NCBI GenBank assembly: GCA_963830165.1
Contig: CAWHKZ010000011.1
Span: forward strand, 62,001 to 126,000
Direction: 5' to 3'
DNA: 64,000 nucleotides
DNA from: Bog-756 sp963830165
GTDB taxonomy: Bacteria; Actinomycetota; Acidimicrobiia; Acidimicrobiales; RAAP-2
Shown here: in pieces, positions 56,402 through 64,000 of the stretch
Layout: each line of letters opens with the position of its first letter
How positions within the stretch are numbered: position 1 is the first letter of the stretch
Notes under the pieces: model-generated
What the model saw: the letters and a program-made list of their open reading frames with translations, nothing else
What the model was told of the DNA's origin: nothing
Database searches by the model: none
Made by a program: the position numbers and the translations under genes

Positions 56402-57741
56402 CCGTGCCCGTCCCGACCGGCCCGGTCGACCGGTCCCTGCTGCCGCGGACGGCCGCCGTCGGCGCGGACGGACGGCTGTCGATCGGGGGCTGCGACGTCC
56501 TCGACCTCGTCGCCGAGCACGGCACCCCGCTGTTCGTCTACGACGAGGAGCACCTGCGCGAGGCCTGCGGCGAGGCCGTGGCGGCGTGGGGCGACGGTGT
56601 GGCCTACGCCACCAAGGCCTTCCTGTGCGTGGCCATGGCCCGACTCGCCCACGAGGAGGGGATGTGCCTCGACGTCTCGACGGGCGGCGAACTCCACGTG
56701 GCCCTGACCGCCGGCGTCCCGGCCGACCGCCTCGTGCTGCACGGCAACAACAAGTCCACCGAGGAGCTGGCCGCCGCCCTGTCGGTCGGCGTGGGGCGGA
56801 TCATCGTCGACTCCTTCGACGAGATCGACCGGATCGAGCGCCTGGCGGCCGATCCCCCGCAGCTGCGGGGCGGGGCCGACGACGCCGAGCCGCGGGAGCG
56901 GTGGCGACCGAGGGTGCTGGCCCGCATCACGCCGGGTGTCGAGGTCCACACCCACGAGTTCGTCCGCACCGGCCAGGAGGACTCGAAGTTCGGATTCGGC
57001 CTGGCGTCGGGCGCCGCGGCCCGGGCCGTCGAGCGGCTCGCCGCCCTCGACGCCGCCGGCGTCGTCGAGTTCGTGGGCATCCACGCCCATTTGGGCAGCC
57101 AGGTCTTCGCCCTCGAGCCCTTCACCCAGGCCATCGAGATCCTGGCCGAGTTCTCCGCCCCGCTCGGCCTGCCCGAGCTCGTGGTCGGTGGCGGCCTCGG
57201 GGTGGCCTACGTGAACGGCGAGGAGGCGCCACCCATGGCCCAGTGGGCGACCTCGGTGCGTCTCGCGTGCCGCCGGGCCGGCATTCCCGACTCGGTCCGG
57301 GTCACCGCCGAGCCGGGCCGGTCGATCGTGGCCGCCGCCGGCGTCACCCTCTACCGGGTGGGGACGATCAAGGACGTGCCCGGCCACCGGACCTACGTGT
57401 CGGTCGACGGGGGGATGAGCGACAACCCGCGGCCGGTGCTCTACGGCAGTGGCTACGAGGCGTTCCTGCCCCGCGAGGCCGACGCCCCGCGCCCCGTCCC
57501 CATCCGCCTGGTGGGGAAGCACTGCGAGACGGGGGACGTGGTGGTGGCCGAGGGCTTCGTGCCCGACGACCTCGTCGTCGACGACGTGCTGTGCACCCCG
57601 GTGACCGGCGCGTACGGTCACTCGATGGCCTCCAACTACAACAAGGTGCCCCGGCCCGCCGTGCTCTTCGTGGCCGGGGGCACCGCCCGGATGGTGGTCC
57701 GGCGGGAGACGCTCGACGACCTCGTCCGCCTGGACGTCTGA
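56398..57741 (+). CDS. lysA: Diaminopimelate decarboxylase
   Basis: 447 residues from a GTG at 56398 that overlaps the argS stop (GTGA). It makes lysine from meso-diaminopimelate with PLP. The Schiff-base Lys is in VAYATKAFLC; other signals are STGGELHVALTAG, HGNNKSTEEL, GIHAHLGSQVF, VVGGGLGVAY, AEPGRSIVAAAGVTLY and GKHCETGD. The second GTG at 56404 could also serve as start. Coupled to argS and followed by hom. Confidence 0.95.
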   Translation: MTVPVPTGPVDRSLLPRTAAVGADGRLSIGGCDVLDLVAEHGTPLFVYDEEHLREACGEAVAAWGDGVAYATKAFLCVAMARLAHEEGMCLDVSTGGELHVALTAGVPADRLVLHGNNKSTEELAAALSVGVGRIIVDSFDEIDRIERLAADPPQLRGGADDAEPRERWRPRVLARITPGVEVHTHEFVRTGQEDSKFGFGLASGAAARAVERLAALDAAGVVEFVGIHAHLGSQVFALEPFTQAIEILAEFSAPLGLPELVVGGGLGVAYVNGEEAPPMAQWATSVRLACRRAGIPDSVRVTAEPGRSIVAAAGVTLYRVGTIKDVPGHRTYVSVDGGMSDNPRPVLYGSGYEAFLPREADAPRPVPIRLVGKHCETGDVVVAEGFVPDDLVVDDVLCTPVTGAYGHSMASNYNKVPRPAVLFVAGGTARMVVRRETLDDLVRLDV

Positions 57742-57766
57742 GCGTCACCGGTGAGGTCGCCGACCC

Positions 57767-57842
57767 GGACCGGTGGCCATCTCGTTCGGGACCGGTGGGC
57801 CCCTCGGATCGGACCCGTGGCCATCTCGATCGGGACCCGTGG
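57767..57842. repeat. Two 32-bp direct repeats between lysA and hom
   Basis: Copies at 57767-57798 and 57811-57842 match at 29 of 32 positions (core gtggccatctcg). They sit in the 153-bp gap before hom, and 12 bp separate them. No gene is seen here. Confidence 0.75.
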
Positions 57843-57882
57843 TCCACCCGTGAGTCGGATCGTTGGCCCCCCTGCGAAGCGG

Positions 57883-57888
57883 TAGCGT
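57883..57888 (+). promoter_or_regulatory. Putative -10 box (leaderless) of hom
   Basis: TAGCGT ends 6 nt before the GTG at 57895, implying an internal promoter for hom-thrC separate from argS-lysA. Confidence 0.5.
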
Positions 57889-57894
57889 GACCGG

Positions 57895-59232
57895 GTGACC
57901 TCGGCACCCCCGGCAGAGCGGATCCTGCGTGTCGCCGTCCTCGGATGTGGCAACGTGGGTGCCGCGCTGGTGGGCATCGTCCAGGACCGGTCCGATGCCC
58001 TGGCCGTGCAGTCCGGGGCCCGCCTGGTCATCGCCGGGATCGCCGTCAACGACATCGACGCCCCCCGGCCCGCCCACGTCCCCCGTGACCTGTTGACGAC
58101 GGACGCCGCCGGCCTGGTCGCCGACCCGTCGGTCGACGTGGTGGTGGAGCTGATCGGCGGCCTGGAGCCGACCGGAGCGCTCGTGCGGGCCGCCCTCGAC
58201 GCCGGCAAGCCGGTGGTCACGGCAAACAAGGCACTGCTCGCCTCGCCGGACGGCGTGTCGTTGCGCACGCTCGCCCGCGAGCGCGGCGTCGACCTGCTCT
58301 ACGAGGCCGCCGTGGCCGGTGCCATCCCTCTGGTCCGGGCCCTGCGGGAATCGCTGACCGGTGAGCACATCCACCGGGTCATGGGGATCGTGAACGGCAC
58401 GACCAACTTCATCCTCACCCGGATGGGCGAACAGGGTGCCGACTACGCGTCGGTGCTGGCCGAAGCCCAGGGACTCGGCCTGGCCGAGCGGGACCCGACG
58501 GCCGACGTTGAGGGATACGACGCCGCGGCCAAGGCGGCCATCCTGGCCGGCGTGGCCTTCGGCTACGACGTGTCCGGCGACGACGTGCTGCGCGAGGGCA
58601 TCACCGCCATCGGGGCCGACGACGTCGCCTTCGCCCGACGGGCCGGCTATGTCATCAAGCTGCTGGCCATCGTGGAGCGGAGCGGCGCCGACGGCCTGTC
58701 GGTGCGCGTCCACCCGGCCCTGGTGCCGATATCGCACCCGTTGGCCGGAGTCCGGGACGCCTTCAACGCCGTCTTCATCGAGGGTGAGGCGGCCGGCGAG
58801 CTCATGCTCTACGGCCAGGGCGCCGGCGGACTGCCCACGGCCAGTGCGGTGGTCGGGGACCTGATCGACGCGTCGCGCAACCTGGTGGCCGGGACCACCG
58901 CCCCGGCACCCGACCGCCAGCCGGCCCACCTCGTGCCCGAGGCCGACCTCGAGGCCGGCTTCTACGTGAGCCTCGACGTCGCCGACCGCCCCGGCGTGCT
59001 GGGCTCGGTGACCACCTCCTTCGGCGCCCACGGTGTGTCGATCCGCTCCATCGAGCAGGAGGGCGGCGACCAGGACGGTCATGCGACCGGCGGCGAGAGC
59101 GTGGCGGCGCGGCTCGTCTTCGTGACCCACCGGGCCCGCGAGGGCGACCTGCGGGCCACGCTGGCCGACCTCGAGGGACTCGACGCGGTGGAGCGGATCG
59201 GAGGCGTCATGCGGATCGTGGGGGCGTCGTGA
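57895..59232 (+). CDS. hom: Homoserine dehydrogenase
   Basis: 445 residues. It reduces aspartate semialdehyde to homoserine. NAD(P)-binding starts at VAVLGCGNVGAALVGIV. The catalytic region has VVTANKALLAS, YEAAVAGAIPLVRALRES, GIVNGTTNFILT and AERDPTADVEGYDAAAKAAI. A C-terminal ACT domain (FYVSLDVADRPGVLGSV, from about residue 355) is the usual threonine feedback site. The start GTG is at 57895, with a TAGCGT box upstream. It overlaps thrC by 4 bp. Confidence 0.96.
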   Translation: MTSAPPAERILRVAVLGCGNVGAALVGIVQDRSDALAVQSGARLVIAGIAVNDIDAPRPAHVPRDLLTTDAAGLVADPSVDVVVELIGGLEPTGALVRAALDAGKPVVTANKALLASPDGVSLRTLARERGVDLLYEAAVAGAIPLVRALRESLTGEHIHRVMGIVNGTTNFILTRMGEQGADYASVLAEAQGLGLAERDPTADVEGYDAAAKAAILAGVAFGYDVSGDDVLREGITAIGADDVAFARRAGYVIKLLAIVERSGADGLSVRVHPALVPISHPLAGVRDAFNAVFIEGEAAGELMLYGQGAGGLPTASAVVGDLIDASRNLVAGTTAPAPDRQPAHLVPEADLEAGFYVSLDVADRPGVLGSVTTSFGAHGVSIRSIEQEGGDQDGHATGGESVAARLVFVTHRAREGDLRATLADLEGLDAVERIGGVMRIVGAS

Positions 59233-60299
59233 GCGCGGGGCAGCGGGCACTGGCCTGGCGGGGCGTGATCGAGGAGTACCGCGAGTTCCTGCCGGTGTCG
59301 GAGGACACCCCGGTGGTGTCGCTGCTGGAGGGCGGGACCCCGCTGCTCGAGGCACCCCGGCTGTCCGCCCGGGTCGGCGCACGGGTGCTGCTCAAGATCG
59401 AAGGAGCCAACCCGACCGGCTCGTTCAAGGACCGCGGCATGACCATGGCCATCTCCAAGGCCGTCGAGGAAGGGGCGAAGGCCGTCGTCTGCGCCTCCAC
59501 CGGCAACACGTCGGCCTCGGCAGCCGCCTTCAGCGCGCGGGCCGGGCTGACCTGTGCGGTGCTGATCCCCGAGGGGCACATCGCGCTGGGCAAGCTGGCC
59601 CAGGCCCTCATCCACGGGGCGAAGGTGCTGCAGCTGCGGGGCAACTTCGACCAGGCCCTCGACATCGTCCGCGACCTCGGGGACAAGGCCCCCGTGACGG
59701 TCGTCAACTCGGTCAACCCGTATCGCATCGAGGGTCAGAAGTCGGGCGCCTTCGAGATCGTCGACCAGCTGGGCGACGCGCCCGAGGTCCACTGCATCCC
59801 GGTGGGCAACGCCGGGAACATCACCGCGTACTGGAAGGGCTACCTGGAGTTCAAGGAGGCCGGCCGGTCGTCCCGGCTGCCCCGCATGCTCGGCTTCCAG
59901 GCCGCCGGGGCCGCCCCGATCGTGGCGGGCCACCCGATCGAGCACCCCGACACGGTGGCCACGGCCATCCGGATCGGCAACCCCGCCAGTTGGTACGGGG
60001 CGACGTCCGCGGCATCCGAGTCGGGTGGCGGCATCGCGGCGGTCACCGACGACCAGATCCTCGAGGCCTACCGGTTCCTGGCCGCGGAAGAGTCGGTGTT
60101 CTGCGAGCCGGCCTCCGCCGCGTCGGTGGCCGGGCTCCTCACCCACGGCCTCCCCGACGGCGTCGGCCCGTCCTCGACGGTGGTCTGCATCCTGACCGGT
60201 CACGGCCTGAAGGACCCCGATATCGCCATCAGCCAGATCAGCGTGCCGACGGTCGTCGACGCCGACCTCGGTGCCGTCCTGCAGGAGCTCTCGCTCTGA
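59229..60299 (+). CDS. thrC: Threonine synthase
   Basis: 356 residues from a GTG at 59229 overlapping the hom stop (GTGA). The PLP Lys is in NPTGSFKDRGMTMAISKAVE (about 57-76), followed by VVCASTGNTSASAAAFSARAG, PVGNAGNITAYWKGY and CEPASAASVAGL. It converts O-phosphohomoserine to threonine. The compact 356-residue form fits actinobacterial enzymes. The usual next gene, thrB (homoserine kinase), is absent here. Confidence 0.95.
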   Translation: MSAGQRALAWRGVIEEYREFLPVSEDTPVVSLLEGGTPLLEAPRLSARVGARVLLKIEGANPTGSFKDRGMTMAISKAVEEGAKAVVCASTGNTSASAAAFSARAGLTCAVLIPEGHIALGKLAQALIHGAKVLQLRGNFDQALDIVRDLGDKAPVTVVNSVNPYRIEGQKSGAFEIVDQLGDAPEVHCIPVGNAGNITAYWKGYLEFKEAGRSSRLPRMLGFQAAGAAPIVAGHPIEHPDTVATAIRIGNPASWYGATSAASESGGGIAAVTDDQILEAYRFLAAEESVFCEPASAASVAGLLTHGLPDGVGPSSTVVCILTGHGLKDPDIAISQISVPTVVDADLGAVLQELSL

Positions 60300-60344
60300 C
60301 GGACCGGGCTGCCCGGGGCCTCGGGGGCCAGGTGGTGGAGGATG

Positions 60345-60374
60345 TTGCCGGGATCACCCGGGAACCTGTATGCT
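60345..60374 (+). promoter_or_regulatory. Putative sigma-70-type promoter of rho
   Basis: TTGCCG (60345-60350) and TATGCT (60369-60374) are separated by 18 bp. They would give a leader of about 200 nt before rho. The leader is GC-rich with several possible hairpins. Rho is often autoregulated through such a leader, but no specific element could be shown. Confidence 0.5.
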
Positions 60375-60580
60375 GAGTTCACCTTCGCTTCCGCACTGGG
60401 CCCGTCCGGGCCTGCGGGCGGGACCTCCTGGTTCGAGACCTTCGACCAGCCCGTGCCTGGCGTCGGGGGGAGTTGCCCCCGGGATCCGTCCCGGTCGACC
60501 CACCTCCCCACCCCCCTTATTCCCTGGCCTGTGGGTTCCCTCCCACCTGCCAACGAGGACACGCTGAAACGAGGAAGCCG

Positions 60581-62533
60581 ATGACTGCGGAACAGCAGCT
60601 CGAGCGCTCGGTGTTGGAGAGCAAGGAGCGCGATGAGCTCCATGCGATCGCACAGGCCCTGTCTGTGAAGACCACCACCCGGACCAAGAAGGCCGACATC
60701 ATCGACGGCATCCTGAAGGCCACCGGGGTCGGCGTCGACGACACCCCGGACACCCCGGACACCCCGGACGCCCCCGCCCCCCGCACGCCGCGGGCCTCCC
60801 GCGGCCGGGGCGCCACCACCTCCGACGAGACCCCGGCGGCCACGAACGGCCACCATGCCGACACCCCCGTGGACACCCCGGCCACCCCGGCCCGGCGGGC
60901 CCCGGCCACGCTGTCGTTCAGCCCCGACGACGACGCCGCCTCCGGCGACGTGTCGGCCGAACTCGACTACGACTTCGACGACCTGCGCACCAACGGCGCC
61001 ACGGCCGCTCCGGCCAACGACGACGGGCCGACCGCCTCCGACGACGGGTCGACCACCTCCGACGAGGGGTCCCGCGGGCAGCAGGGCGGCGGCAACCAGG
61101 GGCGCAAGGACAACCAGGGTGGCGGCCAGGGCAACAACCAGAACAACCAGAACCAGGGTCGGAACAACCGCAACAACCAGAACCAGGGCCGGAACAACCA
61201 GGGCGGGGGCCAGGGCAACAACCAGGGCAACCGCGGCAACCAGGGCAATCAGGGCAACCGGAACAACCAGAACCAGGGCGGCGGCAACGACGACCTGGGC
61301 AACCGCCGGTCCAACCGCCGGCGCCGGGGCCGCGACCGCCAGGGCAGTCCCGAGGGCGATCTGCAGGGCAACGGCAGCCAGGACCAGCAGTACCAGGGCG
61401 AGCTCATCGCGGTGCGGGGCCTGCTCGACCTGCGCGACGAGGGGTACGGCTTCCTGCGTTGCGAGGGCTACCTGCCCTCGACCAAGGACGTCTACGTCTC
61501 GATCAGCCAGGCCCGTCGCTTCGCCCTCCGCAAGGGCGACAGCGTCGAGGGCTTCTGCCGGCCCGCCGGGTCCACCGAGAAGTTCCCGGCCCTGATCCAG
61601 ATCGACACCGTGTCGGGGCTCGACCCCGAGGTCGCCCGCCTGCGGCCCCGCTTCGAGGACCTGACCCCGCTGTTCCCCGACGAGCGGCTGCACCTCGAGA
61701 TGCCGGGCGAGAAGGAGAACATGACCGCCCGCATCGTCGACCTGCTGTCGCCGATCGGCAAGGGCCAGCGTGGCCTCATCGTCTCGCCCCCCAAGGCGGG
61801 CAAGACCACGGTGATGAAGCACATCGCCCACTCCATCGAGGCCAACAACCCCGACGTCCACCTGATGGTCCTCCTGGTCGACGAGCGGCCCGAAGAGGTC
61901 ACCGACATGCGGCGTTCGGTCAAGGGCGAGGTCGTGGCCTCCACCTTCGATCGCCCGGCGGACGAGCACACGGCCGTCGCCGAGCTGACCATCGAGCGGG
62001 CCAAGCGGCTCGTCGAGGCCGGCCGGGACGTCGTGATCATCCTGGACGGCATCACCCGCCTGGCCCGGGCCTACAACCTGGCCGCCCCGGCGACCGGCCG
62101 GATCATGTCCGGTGGCGTCGACTCGGGGGCGCTCTACCCGCCCAAGAAGTTCTTCGGTGCCGCCCGCAACATCGAGGAGGGGGGCTCGCTCACCATCCTC
62201 GCCACCGCCCTCGTGGAGACCGGGTCCAAGATGGACGAGGTCATCTTCGAGGAGTTCAAGGGCACGGGCAACATGGAGCTCCGCCTCGACCGGCGCCTGG
62301 CCGAGCGGCGGCTCTACCCGTCGATCGACGTCAACGCCAGTTCGACCCGCCACGAGGAGCTGCTCTTCGACCGCTCGCAGCTCCAGCAGGTGTGGAAGCT
62401 GCGCCGGGTGCTGAACGCCCTGGCCAACGAAGGCAGCGCGGCCGCCGGTCTCGAGCTCCTGATGGACAAGGTCCGCACCACCAAGAGCAACGACGAGTTC
62501 CTGGCCGAGATCGCCAAGGGCCCCGCCACCTGA
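60581..62533 (+). CDS. rho: Transcription termination factor Rho with an Asn/Gln-rich insert
   Basis: 650 residues. The N-terminal Rho_N domain (about 1-50) is followed by an acidic/Thr-Pro linker and a 74-residue segment (about 163-236) that is 41 Asn or Gln by count, mixed with Gly and Arg. The RNA-binding cold-shock domain follows (VRGLLDLRDEGYGFLRCEGY), then the ATPase with P-loop PPKAGKTT (about 404), LLVDERPEEVTDMRRSV (Walker B/Q-loop side), GALYPPKKFFGAARN and LRLDRRLAERRLYPSID. Rho unwinds nascent RNA to stop transcription. GAGGAAG precedes the ATG at 60581. Confidence 0.97.
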   Translation: MTAEQQLERSVLESKERDELHAIAQALSVKTTTRTKKADIIDGILKATGVGVDDTPDTPDTPDAPAPRTPRASRGRGATTSDETPAATNGHHADTPVDTPATPARRAPATLSFSPDDDAASGDVSAELDYDFDDLRTNGATAAPANDDGPTASDDGSTTSDEGSRGQQGGGNQGRKDNQGGGQGNNQNNQNQGRNNRNNQNQGRNNQGGGQGNNQGNRGNQGNQGNRNNQNQGGGNDDLGNRRSNRRRRGRDRQGSPEGDLQGNGSQDQQYQGELIAVRGLLDLRDEGYGFLRCEGYLPSTKDVYVSISQARRFALRKGDSVEGFCRPAGSTEKFPALIQIDTVSGLDPEVARLRPRFEDLTPLFPDERLHLEMPGEKENMTARIVDLLSPIGKGQRGLIVSPPKAGKTTVMKHIAHSIEANNPDVHLMVLLVDERPEEVTDMRRSVKGEVVASTFDRPADEHTAVAELTIERAKRLVEAGRDVVIILDGITRLARAYNLAAPATGRIMSGGVDSGALYPPKKFFGAARNIEEGGSLTILATALVETGSKMDEVIFEEFKGTGNMELRLDRRLAERRLYPSIDVNASSTRHEELLFDRSQLQQVWKLRRVLNALANEGSAAAGLELLMDKVRTTKSNDEFLAEIAKGPAT

Positions 62534-62599
62534 CCTCTCCCGGCACCGGTCGCCGGCGCCCCCCTGCGGGTCGCCGGACGGACCGGGCGCCGGTTCCGG

Positions 62600-62605
62600 T
62601 ACACT
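62600..62605 (+). promoter_or_regulatory. Putative -10 box (TACACT) of rpmE
   Basis: GGTACACT at 62598-62605 lies 52 bp before the rpmE ATG and matches the boxes at 3279 and 32196. It suggests that rpmE has its own promoter after rho. Confidence 0.45.
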
Positions 62606-62657
62606 CTGTCCTCTGCAATCGGCGTACCCGTCGGGCACGCCACCACAGGAGATCGCC

Positions 62658-62894
62658 ATGAAGACCGACATCCACCCCGACTACGCCGAGGCGCAGGTCC
62701 GTTGCTCGTGCGGGAACACCTTCACGACCCGCTCGACCAAGCCCGAGATCCACCTCGAGCTGTGCAACGAGTGCCATCCCTTCTTCACCGGCAAGCAGAA
62801 GCTGGTCGACTCGGGCGGCCGGGTCGAGCGCTTCCAGCGCCGCTACGCCGCCACCGGCCGCAAGAAGAAGCCGGCCGCGCCCACCGAGGGCTGA
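62658..62894 (+). CDS. rpmE: 50S ribosomal protein L31 (zinc-binding form)
   Basis: 78 residues with MKTDIHPDYAEAQVRCSCGN, C-x-C and a later LCNECHPFFTGKQK, the zinc-binding C+ type. The extended C-terminal KKKPAAP tail is basic. AGGAGAT precedes the ATG at 62658. Located between rho and prfA, as in many Actinobacteria. Confidence 0.97.
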   Translation: MKTDIHPDYAEAQVRCSCGNTFTTRSTKPEIHLELCNECHPFFTGKQKLVDSGGRVERFQRRYAATGRKKKPAAPTEG

Positions 62895-62988
62895 ACACGC
62901 GACGCCGGCCCGGCCGGTGCCCGCGCCCGGCCACCTCGCCGACCCTTCACCGCCCCCACCCCTCACCGGGGTGACGCGCGGGTGACGC

Positions 62989-62994
62989 TACCCT
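62989..62994 (+). promoter_or_regulatory. Putative -10 box (leaderless) of prfA
   Basis: TACCCT ends 7 nt before the GTG at 63002. No ribosome-binding site is visible. Confidence 0.45.
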
Positions 62995-63001
62995 TCTCCC
63001 C

Positions 63002-64000
63002 GTGCTCAACGACCGCCTGAGGGCCCGCCTGGTCGACCTGGAGCAGGAGTACGAGTCGGTGCTGGCCGCGCTCAACGACCCCGACCTCTCGTCGGACCCG
63101 AAGCGCCTGCGCGAGGTGTCGCGCCGCCACCGCGAGCTCGAGGAGGTCGTCGGCTGCTTCCGCCGGCTCGAGTCCGCCCGGTCCGACCTCGAGACGGCCC
63201 GCGAACTGGTGACCGACTCGGCGGGCGCCGAACGGGAACTGGCCCAGGCCGAGGTCGTCCAGGCCGAGGACGACGTGGCCCGGTTGGAGGAGGAGCTCCG
63301 CCTGCTGCTCGTGCCCCGGGACCCCAACGCCGGTCGCAACGTGATCCTGGAGATCCGGGGTGCCGAGGGTGGCGAGGAGGCCAACCTCTTCGCCAAGGAC
63401 CTGTTCGACATGTACAGCCGCTACGCGGTGGCCAAGGGCTGGAAGGTCGAGGTCCTGTCGTCCAGCCCGTCCGAGCGCGACGGCCTGAACGAGATCACCT
63501 TCCTGGTCAAGGGCGAGGACGCCTGGCTGCGGCTCGAGCACGAGGGTGGTCCCCACCGGGTCCAGCGGGTGCCGGTCACCGAGTCCCAGGGGCGGATCCA
63601 CACCTCCTCGGCCGCCGTCGCCGTGCTGCCCGAGGCCGAGGAGGTCGACGTCGACATCGACCCCAACGACCTGAAGATCGACGTCTACCGCTCGACCGGA
63701 CCGGGCGGGCAGTCGGTGAACACCACCGACTCGGCCGTCCGCATCACCCACCTGCCCACCGGGATCGTGGTGGCCATGCAGGACGAGAAGAGCCAGATCC
63801 AGAACCGGGCCAAGGCCATGATCGTGCTGCGGTCGCGGCTGCTCCAGGCCGAACAGGAGCGCCAGGCCGCGGAACTGTCCCAGCAGCGGCGCAGCCAGGT
63901 GGGCGGGGGTGGCCGCTCCGAGAAGATCCGGACCTACAACTACAAGGAGAACCGGGTCACCGACCACCGCATCAAGTTGACCCTGCACAAGCTCGACCGC
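63002..64000 (+). CDS. prfA: Peptide chain release factor 1 (5' part)
   Basis: 333 codons are visible and the frame is open to the window edge, so the gene is truncated by it. RF1 recognises UAA and UAG. The stop-codon recognition motif PVT (in RVQRVPVTESQGRIHTS) marks RF1 rather than RF2 (SPF), and the catalytic GGQ is in RSTGPGGQSVNTTDSAV. Coiled N-terminal helices (about 1-90) precede RGAEGGEEANLFAKDL. The GTG at 63002 is chosen by alignment of LNDRLRARLVDLEQEYE with RF1 N-termini. Follows rpmE. Confidence 0.95.
   Translation, partial: MLNDRLRARLVDLEQEYESVLAALNDPDLSSDPKRLREVSRRHRELEEVVGCFRRLESARSDLETARELVTDSAGAERELAQAEVVQAEDDVARLEEELRLLLVPRDPNAGRNVILEIRGAEGGEEANLFAKDLFDMYSRYAVAKGWKVEVLSSSPSERDGLNEITFLVKGEDAWLRLEHEGGPHRVQRVPVTESQGRIHTSSAAVAVLPEAEEVDVDIDPNDLKIDVYRSTGPGGQSVNTTDSAVRITHLPTGIVVAMQDEKSQIQNRAKAMIVLRSRLLQAEQERQAAELSQQRRSQVGGGGRSEKIRTYNYKENRVTDHRIKLTLHKLDR

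Noticed and set aside
60420..60445. T-arm-like GGTTCGAGACC before rho
   Set aside because: No D-arm, anticodon arm or acceptor stem can be built around it, so it is not a tRNA.

Overview
This 64 kb window is a chromosomal segment of a very GC-rich actinobacterium with many GTG starts and short intergenic gaps. A WhiB regulator beside a PdtaS-type kinase, a DUF3107 gene followed by two ArsA-like ATPases, a phosphomutase/DUF3090/SCO1664 cluster, a coenzyme-F420-type dehydrogenase subunit and the order argS-lysA-hom-thrC-rho-rpmE-prfA all point to Actinobacteria. A deep branch such as Acidimicrobiia is my best guess, but no rRNA gene is present to confirm it. No rRNA, CRISPR array, insertion sequence, prophage or integrase was seen; one tRNA gene is present.

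Layout. 1-6.3 kb: an ABC ATPase cut by the window edge, a quinone-reductase-like enzyme, then an iron-sulfur module (cysteine desulfurase, SufR-like repressor with four cysteines, and a divergent Mrp scaffold ATPase with a MIP18 domain), a cyclopropane fatty-acid synthase and a YccF membrane protein. 6.6-9.8 kb: an unknown protein coupled to a secreted glutamic (G1) peptidase, a dGTPase, DUF3107. 9.8-16.5 kb: two ArsA-like ATPases, an O-methyltransferase, a PHP phosphatase, the PdtaS-like kinase, WhiB with a perfect CRP-type palindrome upstream, and a glycerophosphodiesterase. 16.7-21.3 kb: etfBA, then an MBOAT acyltransferase with an SGNH partner. 21.5-27.1 kb (minus strand): SCO1664-DUF3090-phosphomutase-MMPL, and an F420-type flavoprotein. 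27.2-33.6 kb: an Fpg-family glycosylase, a DUF222-HNH protein, peroxiredoxin, thiC, a DEAD-box helicase. 33.7-46.8 kb: PIG-L deacetylase, glutamine amidotransferase, hemolysin III, an isocitrate/isopropylmalate-type dehydrogenase, a HAD phosphatase, aconitase, a DrrAB-like exporter, a second peroxiredoxin, a nonapeptide-repeat protein with RDD and AlkB proteins, and a DUF2510 protein. 46.9-54.4 kb: an envelope locus (cysteine-paired repeat protein, membrane/GH43 fusion, two polytopic membrane proteins). 54.5-64 kb: tRNA-Arg(CCG), argS, lysA, hom, thrC, rho with an Asn/Gln-rich insert, rpmE, and prfA running off the end.

Three features run through the window. First, at least five genes (mrp, a glutamine amidotransferase, hemolysin III, the exporter ATPase, probably the DUF2510 protein) are split by what looks like one extra base each, which suggests uncorrected insertion errors more than real pseudogenes. 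Second, about ten genes have a TANNNT box ending 6-7 nt before the start codon, the signature of leaderless transcription. Third, many intergenic gaps hold short GC-rich tandem or direct repeats (14-32 bp).

I found no clearly new defence or mobile system. The most unusual candidates are the membrane/GH43 fusion within the envelope locus, the nonapeptide-repeat/RDD pair, the five-module cysteine-paired surface protein, and the Asn/Gln-rich insert of Rho.
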